Part shown: positions 1 through 6,900 of the stretch, in pieces
Numbering within the stretch: the first letter of the stretch is position 1
Layout: each line of letters begins with the position of its first letter
From: Fervidifonticultor_A tertius
Lineage (GTDB): Bacteria > Sysuimicrobiota > Sysuimicrobiia > Sysuimicrobiales > Humicultoraceae
NCBI GenBank assembly: GCA_031459235.1
Contig: JAVKIY010000001.1
Location: forward strand, 59,867-123,866
Direction: 5' to 3'
DNA: 64,000 nt
Made by a program: the position numbers and the translations under genes
Notes under the pieces: model-generated
What the model saw: the letters and a program-made list of their open reading frames with translations, nothing else
Told to the model about the DNA's origin: nothing
The model's database searches: none

Positions 1-162
1 ACGGTACTCCCCCGGCAGGGCCCTTCCTCCCCGCACCGCGGCGCGATGCGGTTTGGACGGGCTTGCGGCCGGGTAAAGCGTCTTGCGAGGAGGTGCCATT
101 CCCTATCGTCAGGTCTGACCCCGTGCGGCGGGCCTGCCGTTGTGGTAGAGTATTCGCAGCAC
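1..162. other. Window edge and upstream region of the first operon
   Basis: I see no convincing gene here. A possible -10 element (TAGAGT, 146-151) would put a transcription start near 158, just before the fluoride aptamer on the plus strand. I found no good -35 hexamer at normal spacing. The left edge may contain the end of an upstream gene, but nothing recognisable is left. Confidence 0.4.
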
Positions 163-239
163 GAGGCGATGAGGCTCGCCCCAACCGCCGCCACCGGCTG
201 ATAGCCTCTACCCTGCGCGGGTGGAGGCGTTTTGTTTTG
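163..239 (+). promoter_or_regulatory. Fluoride riboswitch (crcB motif) with terminator platform
   Basis: The sequence matches the crcB-type fluoride aptamer. P1 is GGCG (165-168) with CGCC (177-180). The P1 loop GAGGCT (171-176) is exactly complementary to AGCCTC (203-208), which gives the diagnostic pseudoknot. P2 is a GCCG/CGGC hairpin preceded by AACC and followed by TGAT, as in the consensus. The 3' pseudoknot strand is also the 5' arm of an intrinsic terminator (204-239). Fluoride binding would therefore stabilise the pseudoknot, block the terminator and switch on the antiporter-usp-MFS operon. The start at 302 fits a leader of about 140 nt. This is my own structural reading; a covariance-model search was not run. 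Confidence 0.93.
204..239 (+). terminator. Intrinsic terminator of the first fluoride riboswitch
   Basis: A ten-pair stem joins 204-213 to 219-228, with one G.T wobble and a 5-nt loop. It is followed by GTTTTGTTTT. The 5' arm overlaps the 3' strand of the aptamer pseudoknot (203-208), so the terminator and the ligand-bound aptamer cannot form together. This is the classical ON-switch arrangement. Confidence 0.9.
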
Positions 240-301
240 CCACGCGGTCCCCCGGCGCGGGCGTCCGGCGACGTCTGTCGCGTGACAGGAGGGATCGTGC
301 G

Positions 302-1474
302 ATGACCGACGCCTCGATCGCGATGGCCATGGGGCTGCTGATCTTCCTGGCCACCGTGATCTCCGTCGAGCTGGGCATCTCCGTCGCCCTGATCGAGATC
401 TGCCTGGGCGTGCTGGCCGGCAACGTCCTGGGCCTGCAGTCGGCGCCCTGGATCGACTACCTGGCCGGATTCGGCAGCATCGTGCTCACCTTCCTGGCCG
501 GCGCCGAGGTAGACACGCGCCTGCTGCGCGAGCAGTTCAAGGCCAGCGTGCTGATCGGCGGCCTCTCGTTCCTGCTGCCGTTTCTGGGAGCGTGGGCCTT
601 CGCGCTCTGGGTGCTGGGTTGGGCCCCGGACGCGGCGAAGATCGCCGGCGTGGCCCTGTCCACGACGTCGCTGGCGGTCGTCTACGCGGTGCTGGTCGAG
701 ACGGGCCTCACGAGCACCCCCCTGGGAAAACTGATCATGGCCAGCACGTTCATCACCGACTTCGGGACCGCGGCGGCGTTGAGCGCCCTCTTCATCAGCC
801 CGACGCCGTGGATTGTGGCCTTCCTCGCCGTCTCGGTAGCGATCATCGTCGCGATGCCGCGGCTGCAGCCGTGGTTCTTCCGCCGCTACGGGAATCGCGT
901 CATCGAGCCCGAAATCAAGGGGGCGTTCGCGGCGTTGCTGGCCCTCATGTACTTCGGCCGTCTGGCGGAGAGCCACGCGGTGCTCCCGGCCTTCGTCCTG
1001 GGGCTGGCGGTCTCCAACGTGTTCGCGGCGCACCGCGCACAACAGCAGCGTTTCCGGGTGGTGGCCTTCGCCATGCTGACGCCCTTCTTCTTCATCAAGG
1101 CGGGCATGAACGTCGGCCTCGGGGCGGTCTCCGCGAACCTGGCGGTGCTGGGGCTGCTGCTCGCGGTGAAGATGGCGACGAAGTTCATCGGCGTGCTGCC
1201 CCTGGCCAGGCGGTACGTCGGGCCCCACGCCATGTACACGACCCTGCTGATGAGCACCGGGCTCACGTTCGGGACGATCTCATCGCTGTATGGCCTGCAG
1301 GCCAATATCCTCGACCAGACGCAGTTCTCCCTGCTGGTGACCACCGTCATCCTGAGCGCGGTCGTCCCGACGGTCATCGCCCAGCGCTTCTACGATCCGC
1401 GTCGGGCCACAGCGGGTGCGGCCCCGACGGCCGGTCCCCTCACGCTGGCGCCGGCGGAGGAAGGAGACGAGTGA
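302..1474 (+). CDS. CPA-type cation/proton antiporter, fluoride-riboswitch controlled
   Basis: This 390-residue integral membrane protein has about 12 hydrophobic segments and resembles the Na+/H+ exchanger domain of the CPA2/KefB group. It should exchange Na+ or K+ for protons across the cytoplasmic membrane. ATG 302 is chosen because a good Shine-Dalgarno (AGGAGGG, 287-293) precedes it. An in-frame GTG at 221 lies inside the riboswitch terminator and is unlikely. The protein lacks the cytosolic TrkA-N domain of full-length Kef proteins. Its stop overlaps the start of the UspA gene by one base (TGATG). Antiporters are among the families known downstream of fluoride riboswitches. The transported ion cannot be read from sequence alone, and transport of fluoride itself is not shown. 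Confidence 0.88.
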   Translation: MTDASIAMAMGLLIFLATVISVELGISVALIEICLGVLAGNVLGLQSAPWIDYLAGFGSIVLTFLAGAEVDTRLLREQFKASVLIGGLSFLLPFLGAWAFALWVLGWAPDAAKIAGVALSTTSLAVVYAVLVETGLTSTPLGKLIMASTFITDFGTAAALSALFISPTPWIVAFLAVSVAIIVAMPRLQPWFFRRYGNRVIEPEIKGAFAALLALMYFGRLAESHAVLPAFVLGLAVSNVFAAHRAQQQRFRVVAFAMLTPFFFIKAGMNVGLGAVSANLAVLGLLLAVKMATKFIGVLPLARRYVGPHAMYTTLLMSTGLTFGTISSLYGLQANILDQTQFSLLVTTVILSAVVPTVIAQRFYDPRRATAGAAPTAGPLTLAPAEEGDE

Positions 1475-1911
1475 TGGAGATCACGCACATCCTGATCGCG
1501 CTCGACGGCTCCGAGCTGGGCCGCAGGGCCATGGAGGCCGGCATCGACGTGGCGCTCCGCTACCGGGCCCGGGCGACCGTCCTCACCGCGATTCAGCATC
1601 CGGCCTACGCCGCCACGGTGGGCGAGGTCGAGGAGGCCGATGCGGAGCAGCGAGCCTTCGCGGAGCGAGTGCAGCGCGAGGCCGTCGAGGCCGCGCGGAT
1701 GCGCGGCTTGGACGTGGCGACGGCAATCGTATCCGGCCACCCGGCCGAGGCGATCGTGGACTACGCGCGCCAGCACGCCGTGGACCTGATCGTCATGGGG
1801 CACCGCGGGCTGTCGAACCTGCGGCGGTTCCTGATCGGCAGCGTCACCGACCGGGTGGTGGACCACGCGCCCTGCATGGTCCTGGTCGTAACCGAGCGCC
1901 GGCCGCGGTGA
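1474..1911 (+). CDS. Universal stress protein, UspA family
   Basis: A 145-residue single-domain Usp protein of typical length. It opens with the usual ILIALDGSELGRRAMEAG strand-helix. It ends with the ATP-binding-type signature VMGHRGLSNLRRFLIGSVTDRVV (G-2x-G-9x-G-S/T), so it is probably an ATP-binding member. It is translationally coupled: ATG overlaps the antiporter stop by one base, and its own stop overlaps the MFS GTG start. UspA-like genes recur downstream of fluoride riboswitches, where they are thought to help cells survive fluoride inhibition of phosphoryl-transfer enzymes. The precise role is unknown. Confidence 0.93.
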   Translation: MEITHILIALDGSELGRRAMEAGIDVALRYRARATVLTAIQHPAYAATVGEVEEADAEQRAFAERVQREAVEAARMRGLDVATAIVSGHPAEAIVDYARQHAVDLIVMGHRGLSNLRRFLIGSVTDRVVDHAPCMVLVVTERRPR

Positions 1912-3101
1912 GCAGGGCATCAGGGCGCCCCCCGGCTCCCGCGCCGCGCGCCGCGCTGCGATTCGTCGTGCTGCTTGGCGTCGTCAGCCTCTTCGCTGAT
2001 GCGACCTACGAGGGCGCCCGCAGCATCACGGGGCCCTACCTGGGCCTGCTCGGCGCGAGCGCCGCGACCGTCGGCGTCGTCGCCGGGCTCGGCGAACTCA
2101 TCGGGTACGGGCTGCGCCTGGCCTCCGGATACCTGGCCGATCGCACCCGGCGCTACTGGGCGATCACGATCGTCGGGTACGCCGTCAACCTGGGCGCGGT
2201 GCCGCTGCTTGCGCTGGCCGGGCACTGGCCGATCGCCGCGGCGCTGATCGTGGCCGAGCGCGTGGGCAAGGCGCTGCGGACCCCGGCGCGCGACGCGATG
2301 CTGTCGCACGCCACGCAGCAGATGGGCCGCGGCTGGGGCTTCGGCGTCCACGAAGCGCTCGACCAGGTGGGGGCGGTGCTCGGCCCGCTCGTCGTGGCGG
2401 GCGTCGTCCTGACCCGCTCGTCGTACCGGCTGGGGTTCGCGGTGCTGGCGATTCCCGCGGCGCTGGCCCTGGCCGTGCTGGTCGTCGCGCGGTTCCTCTC
2501 CCCCCGCCCCCGTGACCTCGAGACCGCTGCGCCGCGCCTCGAGGCCGCCGGGCTGCGCCGACCGTTCTGGGTCTACCTGGCCGGCATGGCACTGGTCGGC
2601 GCCGGCTACGCGGACTTCCCGTTGATCGCGTTCCACCTGGGCCAGCGGGCCGTGGCGCCGGCCGCGGCTATCCCGGTGCTCTACGCCGTGGCCATGGGCG
2701 TGGACGCGCTCGCGGCGCTGATCTTCGGCCGCCTTTTCGACCGTCACGGGCTGCCCGTGCTGACGGTCGCCGTGCTCGTCTCCGCGCTCTTCGCGCCCCT
2801 GGTGTTTCTCGGCGGGTTCGCGGCCGCGGCCGCGGGCATGGTGCTGTGGGGCGTGGGCATGGGCGCGCAGGAGTCCATCATGCGCGCCGCGGTCGCCGGG
2901 ATGGCGCCGCCCGACCGGCGCGGCGCCGCCTACGGCATCTTCAACACCGGCTACGGCCTCTGCTGGTTCCTCGGGAGCGCCGCGATGGGCCTGCTGTACG
3001 GCGTCTCGACTTCCGGGCTGGTGCTCTTCTCGGTGGCGGCGCAGCTCGCCGCGATTCCACTGCTCCTGTGGGTCGGCCGCGTTATGCGGGGCGCCCGCTA
3101 G
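1908..3101 (+). CDS. MFS transporter in the fluoride-regulated operon
   Basis: A 397-residue protein with about 12 hydrophobic segments in two similar halves, the layout of a major facilitator superfamily permease. The N-terminal half contains the loop YLADRTRRYWA after TM2-3, matching the MFS motif A region (GxxADrxGRR). GTG 1908 is chosen because it overlaps the Usp stop (GTGA) and removes a long non-hydrophobic extension. It is the last gene of the first riboswitch operon. Its TAG stop overlaps the stop of the convergent gene in a CTAG shared by both strands. The substrate is unknown. The context suggests export of an inhibitor or metabolite linked to fluoride or pH stress, but that is inference. 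Confidence 0.85.
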   Translation: MSRASGRPPAPAPRAALRFVVLLGVVSLFADATYEGARSITGPYLGLLGASAATVGVVAGLGELIGYGLRLASGYLADRTRRYWAITIVGYAVNLGAVPLLALAGHWPIAAALIVAERVGKALRTPARDAMLSHATQQMGRGWGFGVHEALDQVGAVLGPLVVAGVVLTRSSYRLGFAVLAIPAALALAVLVVARFLSPRPRDLETAAPRLEAAGLRRPFWVYLAGMALVGAGYADFPLIAFHLGQRAVAPAAAIPVLYAVAMGVDALAALIFGRLFDRHGLPVLTVAVLVSALFAPLVFLGGFAAAAAGMVLWGVGMGAQESIMRAAVAGMAPPDRRGAAYGIFNTGYGLCWFLGSAAMGLLYGVSTSGLVLFSVAAQLAAIPLLLWVGRVMRGAR

Positions 3102-3838
3102 CCCTGCGCCCTCCACACCATCCCCGGCGCGCCGACGAACTTGTAGACGACGCGTGTCCACGACGCGGCCTCTGCCTCGGTGATCTTCTCGTGGTGGAAG
3201 CGGTAGTCGTGCTTGCGCCAGAACTCGGCGAGGCCCTGGGTCAGCGTCTCCATCAACCCGCGCTCGGTGCGGACCAGCCACTCGAGGCTGTCGGGGTCGT
3301 CGGCCGACGCGGTGACCGCGATGAGGTGGGGAAAGCACAGCCCCAGACTGGCCTCGTAGCGGGCGCGGAAGTCGGCGTCGTCCAGGGCCCCGGCCGTCGC
3401 CGCGACGTTGCGGTCCTCGGCCTCCCACTGGCTCTGGCAGGCCAGGCAGGGCCGGCGGCGTTCCAGCCACTGTCCGACCTCGCGCGCCAGGACCTCTTCG
3501 TTCTGCGGCCCGAACAGCGTCCGTCTTCTCCGCCCGGCCGCGACCGCGAGTCGGTGAGCGGCCATGGCGGAGAAGGCGTCGAGGAAGTCCTCGAGCAGGT
3601 GCCGGTAGACGATCGCGATCCCGGTGGCGCTGTCCCTGGCCCGGGTCAACTGCCACGCATGGGTCGAGCAGAACCCGCGCGCGGCGATGAGGTCGGTGCG
3701 GGTCCACGGGTCGTTGACCCGCTCGTAGAGGAAGCCCCACAGGTATCGTTCCACGGTCTCCAGGCTGAGGTGGCAGATCGCGCAGTGGTCGGGGTGCAGC
3801 GCGCGGTAGATGCCGTGGAACAGCGCGTCACGCTGCAC
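3098..3838 (-). CDS. DUF6062-like Cys-pair protein, third gene of second fluoride operon
   Basis: A 246-residue cytoplasmic protein of unknown function. It has an N-terminal CAIC pair followed by a helical YLWGFLYERVNDP stretch and a GFCSTHAW motif, then a second CLACQ pair near residue 125. This CxxC...CxxH...CxxC pattern resembles the DUF6062 family and suggests metal (Zn) binding. GTG 3838 lies 14 nt after the previous gene on the same strand. The gene is last in the operon headed by the riboswitch at 4807-4880, so it is probably fluoride-induced. Family assignment is from memory of the motif pattern, not from a search. Confidence 0.65.
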   Translation of the reverse strand: MQRDALFHGIYRALHPDHCAICHLSLETVERYLWGFLYERVNDPWTRTDLIAARGFCSTHAWQLTRARDSATGIAIVYRHLLEDFLDAFSAMAAHRLAVAAGRRRRTLFGPQNEEVLAREVGQWLERRRPCLACQSQWEAEDRNVAATAGALDDADFRARYEASLGLCFPHLIAVTASADDPDSLEWLVRTERGLMETLTQGLAEFWRKHDYRFHHEKITEAEAASWTRVVYKFVGAPGMVWRAQG

Positions 3839-3852
3839 GGTACGATGCCCCG

Positions 3853-4284
3853 CTAGCCAGCGGCCCTGTCGCGGTGGCCCGCGCGCGCCTGGGCCGTGCC
3901 GCCATCCCCGTCGTCCAGACGGCGGAGTTCCTCACGCAGCCGGTCCCGTCGGGCTCGCTGGTCGGCGAGCGAGCGCTGGAACTGACGGTTGCTCGCTTCC
4001 AGCCCGGTCACGTTCAGCCGCAGCGAGCGGATGGCCTCGTCGGCGATGTACGCTCGGTGACGCAGCACCGCGAGCTCGGCCCTGGCGGCGCTCCACTCAT
4101 TGTGCGCCGCATCAGGGCCCATGGAGGACACGGTCATCCGATCTGCGCCGTAGGCCAGCAGGATCTTGACGCCCTCCTCGACCGTCCAGCCTTTCTCTTC
4201 GACGAGCGCCCGGAACCGTTCGCGCAGGTGCTCGGGGACGGTCACCCTGACCCGCTCCAGCCTCGGGAAAACATAGTCGCTCAT
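3853..4284 (-). CDS. Unknown small coiled-coil protein, second gene of fluoride operon
   Basis: A 143-residue protein I do not recognise. Residues 1-45 (MSDYVFPRLERVRVTVPEHL and onward) read like a small strand-helix-helix unit, loosely ribbon-helix-helix-like. Residues 60-130 are Arg/Glu/Leu-rich and predicted coiled coil (ASNRQFQRSLADQRARRDRL). The ATG overlaps the TGA of the upstream gene (ATGA), so the two are translationally coupled. The domain plan mirrors the upstream protein: a small N-terminal unit and a C-terminal coiled coil. They may form a hetero-oligomer. A longer in-frame extension to 4899 runs through the riboswitch and is rejected. No function is assigned. Confidence 0.72.
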   Translation of the reverse strand: MSDYVFPRLERVRVTVPEHLRERFRALVEEKGWTVEEGVKILLAYGADRMTVSSMGPDAAHNEWSAARAELAVLRHRAYIADEAIRSLRLNVTGLEASNRQFQRSLADQRARRDRLREELRRLDDGDGGTAQARAGHRDRAAG

Positions 4285-4781
4285 CGCGGTCCCTCGCTCA
4301 CCCCGAGCACACGTCGCAGCCACCCGACCACCCCCCTGTGGGTCGCGGCGTCCCCGGGGGACGGGCCTCCGCCGTTGCCCGCCCCCGAGGCCACCGCCAA
4401 CCTTGCTGCGAGCGCAGCGTTCTCCTCCCGGAGGGGACGCATGGCGCGGCGGTTGGCGTAGAGCTCGGCCCCAAGCTCGTGGACGGTCTGGCCCAGCTCG
4501 GCCATCACCTTCTCCGCGGCGATGGTCCGAGCCCTCATGGACACCAGCAAGGCCTGCGCCTCCCGGCGTTTCAGCTCCTGCTTCCTCGCCTCGGCCTCGT
4601 CGGTCGTTTGGCCATCCAGAGCCTTCCACTCCGCCTCGTCGGCGACGAAGGCGTCGAGGCCGCGCTCGAGCAGCCACGCCATTGCATCCCGGACATCGGG
4701 ACCGGCAGCGTCCATCGCGCGGCGTATGGCCCCCCAGTCCTCGTCCACGAGCTCGACCTCGATGACCCACGGCGCGGCCAC
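4281..4781 (-). CDS. Unknown coiled-coil protein directly behind a fluoride riboswitch
   Basis: A 166-residue protein I do not recognise. The N-terminus (VIEVELVDEDWGAIRRAMDA) is a strand plus amphipathic helix. Residues 65-135 are a long charged helix rich in Ala, Glu, Arg and Leu, likely coiled coil. A Gly/Pro linker then leads to a C-terminal Trp-containing helix (GVVGWLRRVLGV). GTG 4781 is preceded by a strong GGGGGGAG ribosome site. There are no membrane spans, so it is not a fluoride channel. It is the first gene controlled by the leftward riboswitch and a candidate new fluoride-response family. Confidence 0.72.
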   Translation of the reverse strand: MAAPWVIEVELVDEDWGAIRRAMDAAGPDVRDAMAWLLERGLDAFVADEAEWKALDGQTTDEAEARKQELKRREAQALLVSMRARTIAAEKVMAELGQTVHELGAELYANRRAMRPLREENAALAARLAVASGAGNGGGPSPGDAATHRGVVGWLRRVLGVSEGPR

Positions 4782-4800
4782 GGTCTTCTCCCCCCGAGAA

Positions 4801-4836
4801 GCAGAAAGCTCCTACCGGCACGAGCCAGTAGGAGCT
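4801..4836 (-). terminator. Terminator hairpin of the second fluoride riboswitch
   Basis: On the minus strand AGCTCCTAC (4836-4828) pairs perfectly with GTAGGAGCT (4815-4807) around a 12-nt loop, followed by TTTCTGC. The U-run is short, so termination may be weak or assisted. The 5' arm contains the 3' pseudoknot strand of the aptamer, making the two structures mutually exclusive. Confidence 0.82.
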
Positions 4837-4880
4837 ATCAGCCTCGTCTCGCAAGGCGATTCGACGAGCTCCATCGCCTA
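4807..4880 (-). promoter_or_regulatory. Second fluoride riboswitch (crcB motif), minus strand
   Basis: Read on the minus strand, the leader has P1 GGCG/CGTC (one G.U pair) enclosing the loop GGAGCT. That loop is exactly complementary to AGCTCC after the TGAT element, forming the pseudoknot. P2 is GCCT...AGGC. The order P1, loop, P2, TGAT, pseudoknot strand is that of the crcB aptamer and parallels the copy at 163-239, although stem sequences differ. That difference argues against simple duplication. Downstream lies the terminator 4801-4836 and then the unknown-gene operon 4781-3098. Confidence 0.9.
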
Positions 4881-4898
4881 TGCAATTGTCTTGTCTCA

Positions 4899-4927
4899 AA
4901 GATACGCCGCGCCCCGCGCCCTGTCAA
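4899..4927 (-). promoter_or_regulatory. Sigma70-type promoter of the second fluoride operon
   Basis: On the minus strand, TTGACA (4927-4922) and TATCTT (4904-4899) are separated by exactly 17 nt. The predicted start near 4892 lies about 12 nt before the aptamer begins, which is typical of riboswitch leaders. Confidence 0.8.
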
Positions 4928-5181
4928 TGCGCACGTCAAGTGTCCTGTGTACTCACATTCCACAGAGGACGCCCCTGCCTCTGCATGCTGAGGTAGTGCA
5001 CGACCGTCTTGGTGATGCGGTCGCAGCCGGTATCGAGCACGGTAGACACCGACAACGCCCCGCCAACCGAGCTGCTCTGCGACGGCTCAAACCGGCACCT
5101 ACGCGGCGCTCCCGATGCAACTCTTCGACTACGAACACGCGTGCCGGGTCCTTCACGCCGCCGATCACACAAGAAAGCGCC
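4928..5181. other. Non-coding spacer with a degenerate inverted repeat
   Basis: About 250 bases between the promoter of the leftward operon and the DUF885 gene. An imperfect inverted repeat (GTCCTGTG 4942-4949 with CACAGAGGAC 4961-4970, two-base bulge) sits just upstream of the -35 box and could be an operator or a remnant. Short open frames exist on both strands, but none shows a recognisable family or ribosome site. Confidence 0.4.
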
Positions 5182-6900
5182 TCAGCCCACGGCGCGTGTG
5201 CGCATTGCGTCAGCGACCAGCGCCACCGGAACCGACCCGTACGACAGCAACCGGTCGTGGAAGTCGCGGAGCACGAACCCCGGCTGCTGCGCAAGATCAC
5301 GGCGCAGCGCATGGATGAGGTGTGTGCCCACCAGGTACATGAGCGCCGCGCCCGGGAACATACTGTTCTTCACGGCTTCCGCCCGCGCGGCCTCGGGCGA
5401 CATACCGGCGCGGTCGCGGTAGGTGTCGGCGGCCCGCTCGAGCGTCCACTCGCCGCGGTGGAGCCGCACGTCGACGACCGCCCGCGCGGCCATACGCAGT
5501 CGTGAGTGGGCCTGCGCCAGTTGCTGCAGCGGGTCGAGGAAACCGATCTCTTCCATAAGATCCGTCGCGTAGCACGCCCAGCCCTCGGCCATCGTCCCGC
5601 CGCAGAACATGGCGATCCGGCTCGCGCAGTCAACCGCCGCGACCCGCCCGATGCGAGACCCGGCGCGGTGGTACGCATACCAGTTCTGCACGTGATGGCC
5701 CAGCGCGCCGTGGTGGATCACGTGATTGAGGGTGATCACGCCGTCGTTCGTCGCGCGCAGGCGGCGCAACTGCTCCGCGGGCGGCATGTCGGGGTCGATC
5801 GGTGTCACCAGGTAGTCCACCACGGCCATCCGGTCAAACGGCGCCGGCGCACGGTAGCACAGGAAGTAGAGCGACGGTGCGGCTTCGCGCGCCCAGCGCG
5901 GCTGGGGCACGTAGCGGATTGGGTAGTCGGGCCAAGTGACCAGTCCGTGCCGCTCGGCCTCTGCGCGGACGGCGTGCCAGACCTCCGTGTACCGCTCGTA
6001 GTAGCGGTCGGCGGGCGGGTGGCGGTCCGCGAGCGCGGCCAGGGCCTCGTGCCAGGACGCAAAGCCGAGCGCGGCCGCGCCTTCGCGCAGCCGCGCGTCC
6101 CACAGCGCCAGATGCTCCTCGCCGAGCGCCACCACGTCGTCGGCAGACATGTCAAGCCAGTGCCCGCGCCGAAGCAGCAACTCCAGCGCCTCAGCGCCGC
6201 ACGCGTAGCCGTCGGTGGCACATGCCAGCAGTTCGTCCCGCAGGTATCCTTGCAGGCGGCGGAACGCCTGGGCGGCCGACGCTGCGGCGTCGCGAAACCG
6301 TGGGTGTGTGATACCCGCCTCGCGCGCAAGTATCTCGGCGCCGCGCTCGAAGAACGCCAGCGCGCCGTCGCACTCGCGGATGGCTCGCTCGGTCCAGGCC
6401 CGCGGCGCCCGGCGGACGGTCGAGGCCGCCTGCGCCAGAAAGCCAGGGATAGCGAACATGCGCATGACCGCGGCCTCAACCCGATCGCGTAGCGGTGCGA
6501 ACGGCCGCAGGAACAGCGCCAGCACGCCGAAGACGGCCTCGCCGGTGTAGACGCAGGGATTGCCCAGGTGGAAGTGAGTCGAGCCGTACTCCCACCGCTG
6601 CACATCGAGGAACCCCTCGGCCAGCCGGCGATCGAGCGCCTCGGCTTCGGTCAGCGGCTCACGCGGCAGGCTGCAGAATCGTACCCGCAGGGTCTCGATT
6701 GCGCGCACGGTGTCGCCGGCCGCGGCCTCGGAGAAGTCGGGCAGCCGGTGGTCGTGGTCGTGCACGCCGATGAACGTCGCGTTGATGGGATACGTAGCGT
6801 AGTACCACGCGAAGAAGTCGTCAAGAGCCGTGGCGAGCGCCGGCGCACCGCACACAGCCGCTCCGTCCTTCGGTGTACGATGGCGGTCGAGGTCAGTCAT
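5182..6900 (-). CDS. DUF885 family protein with altered metalloprotease motif
   Basis: A 572-residue protein of the DUF885 family, known from putative zinc-dependent carboxypeptidase-like proteins. The C-terminal third has the family hallmarks: EGWACYATDLMEEIGFLD near residue 439 and a late NSMFPGAALMYLVGTHLI stretch. The usual HExxxGHH zinc motif reads HHGALGHH (residues 396-403), with the catalytic Glu replaced by His. The enzyme may be inactive, or may use a different residue. It overlaps the upstream dehydrogenase gene by 8 nt and follows a peptide ABC transporter. The set therefore suggests uptake and processing of a peptide-like or small amide substrate. No signal peptide is seen. Confidence 0.82.
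   Translation of the reverse strand: MTDLDRHRTPKDGAAVCGAPALATALDDFFAWYYATYPINATFIGVHDHDHRLPDFSEAAAGDTVRAIETLRVRFCSLPREPLTEAEALDRRLAEGFLDVQRWEYGSTHFHLGNPCVYTGEAVFGVLALFLRPFAPLRDRVEAAVMRMFAIPGFLAQAASTVRRAPRAWTERAIRECDGALAFFERGAEILAREAGITHPRFRDAAASAAQAFRRLQGYLRDELLACATDGYACGAEALELLLRRGHWLDMSADDVVALGEEHLALWDARLREGAAALGFASWHEALAALADRHPPADRYYERYTEVWHAVRAEAERHGLVTWPDYPIRYVPQPRWAREAAPSLYFLCYRAPAPFDRMAVVDYLVTPIDPDMPPAEQLRRLRATNDGVITLNHVIHHGALGHHVQNWYAYHRAGSRIGRVAAVDCASRIAMFCGGTMAEGWACYATDLMEEIGFLDPLQQLAQAHSRLRMAARAVVDVRLHRGEWTLERAADTYRDRAGMSPEAARAEAVKNSMFPGAALMYLVGTHLIHALRRDLAQQPGFVLRDFHDRLLSYGSVPVALVADAMRTRAVG

Noticed and set aside
221..301. Upstream GTG start extending the antiporter by 27 codons
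   Set aside because: It lies within the fluoride-riboswitch terminator and has no ribosome site; ATG 302 has a strong one.
4285..4899. Open reading frame extending the 143-aa coiled-coil protein upstream by about 205 residues
   Set aside because: It reads through another gene, the terminator and the riboswitch, in low-complexity Arg/Gly-rich frame.
4936..5312. Minus-strand small frames (for example VVHYLSMQRQGRPLWNV) as a transposase remnant
   Set aside because: The wording looked transposon-like, but I could not match any family or terminal repeats.
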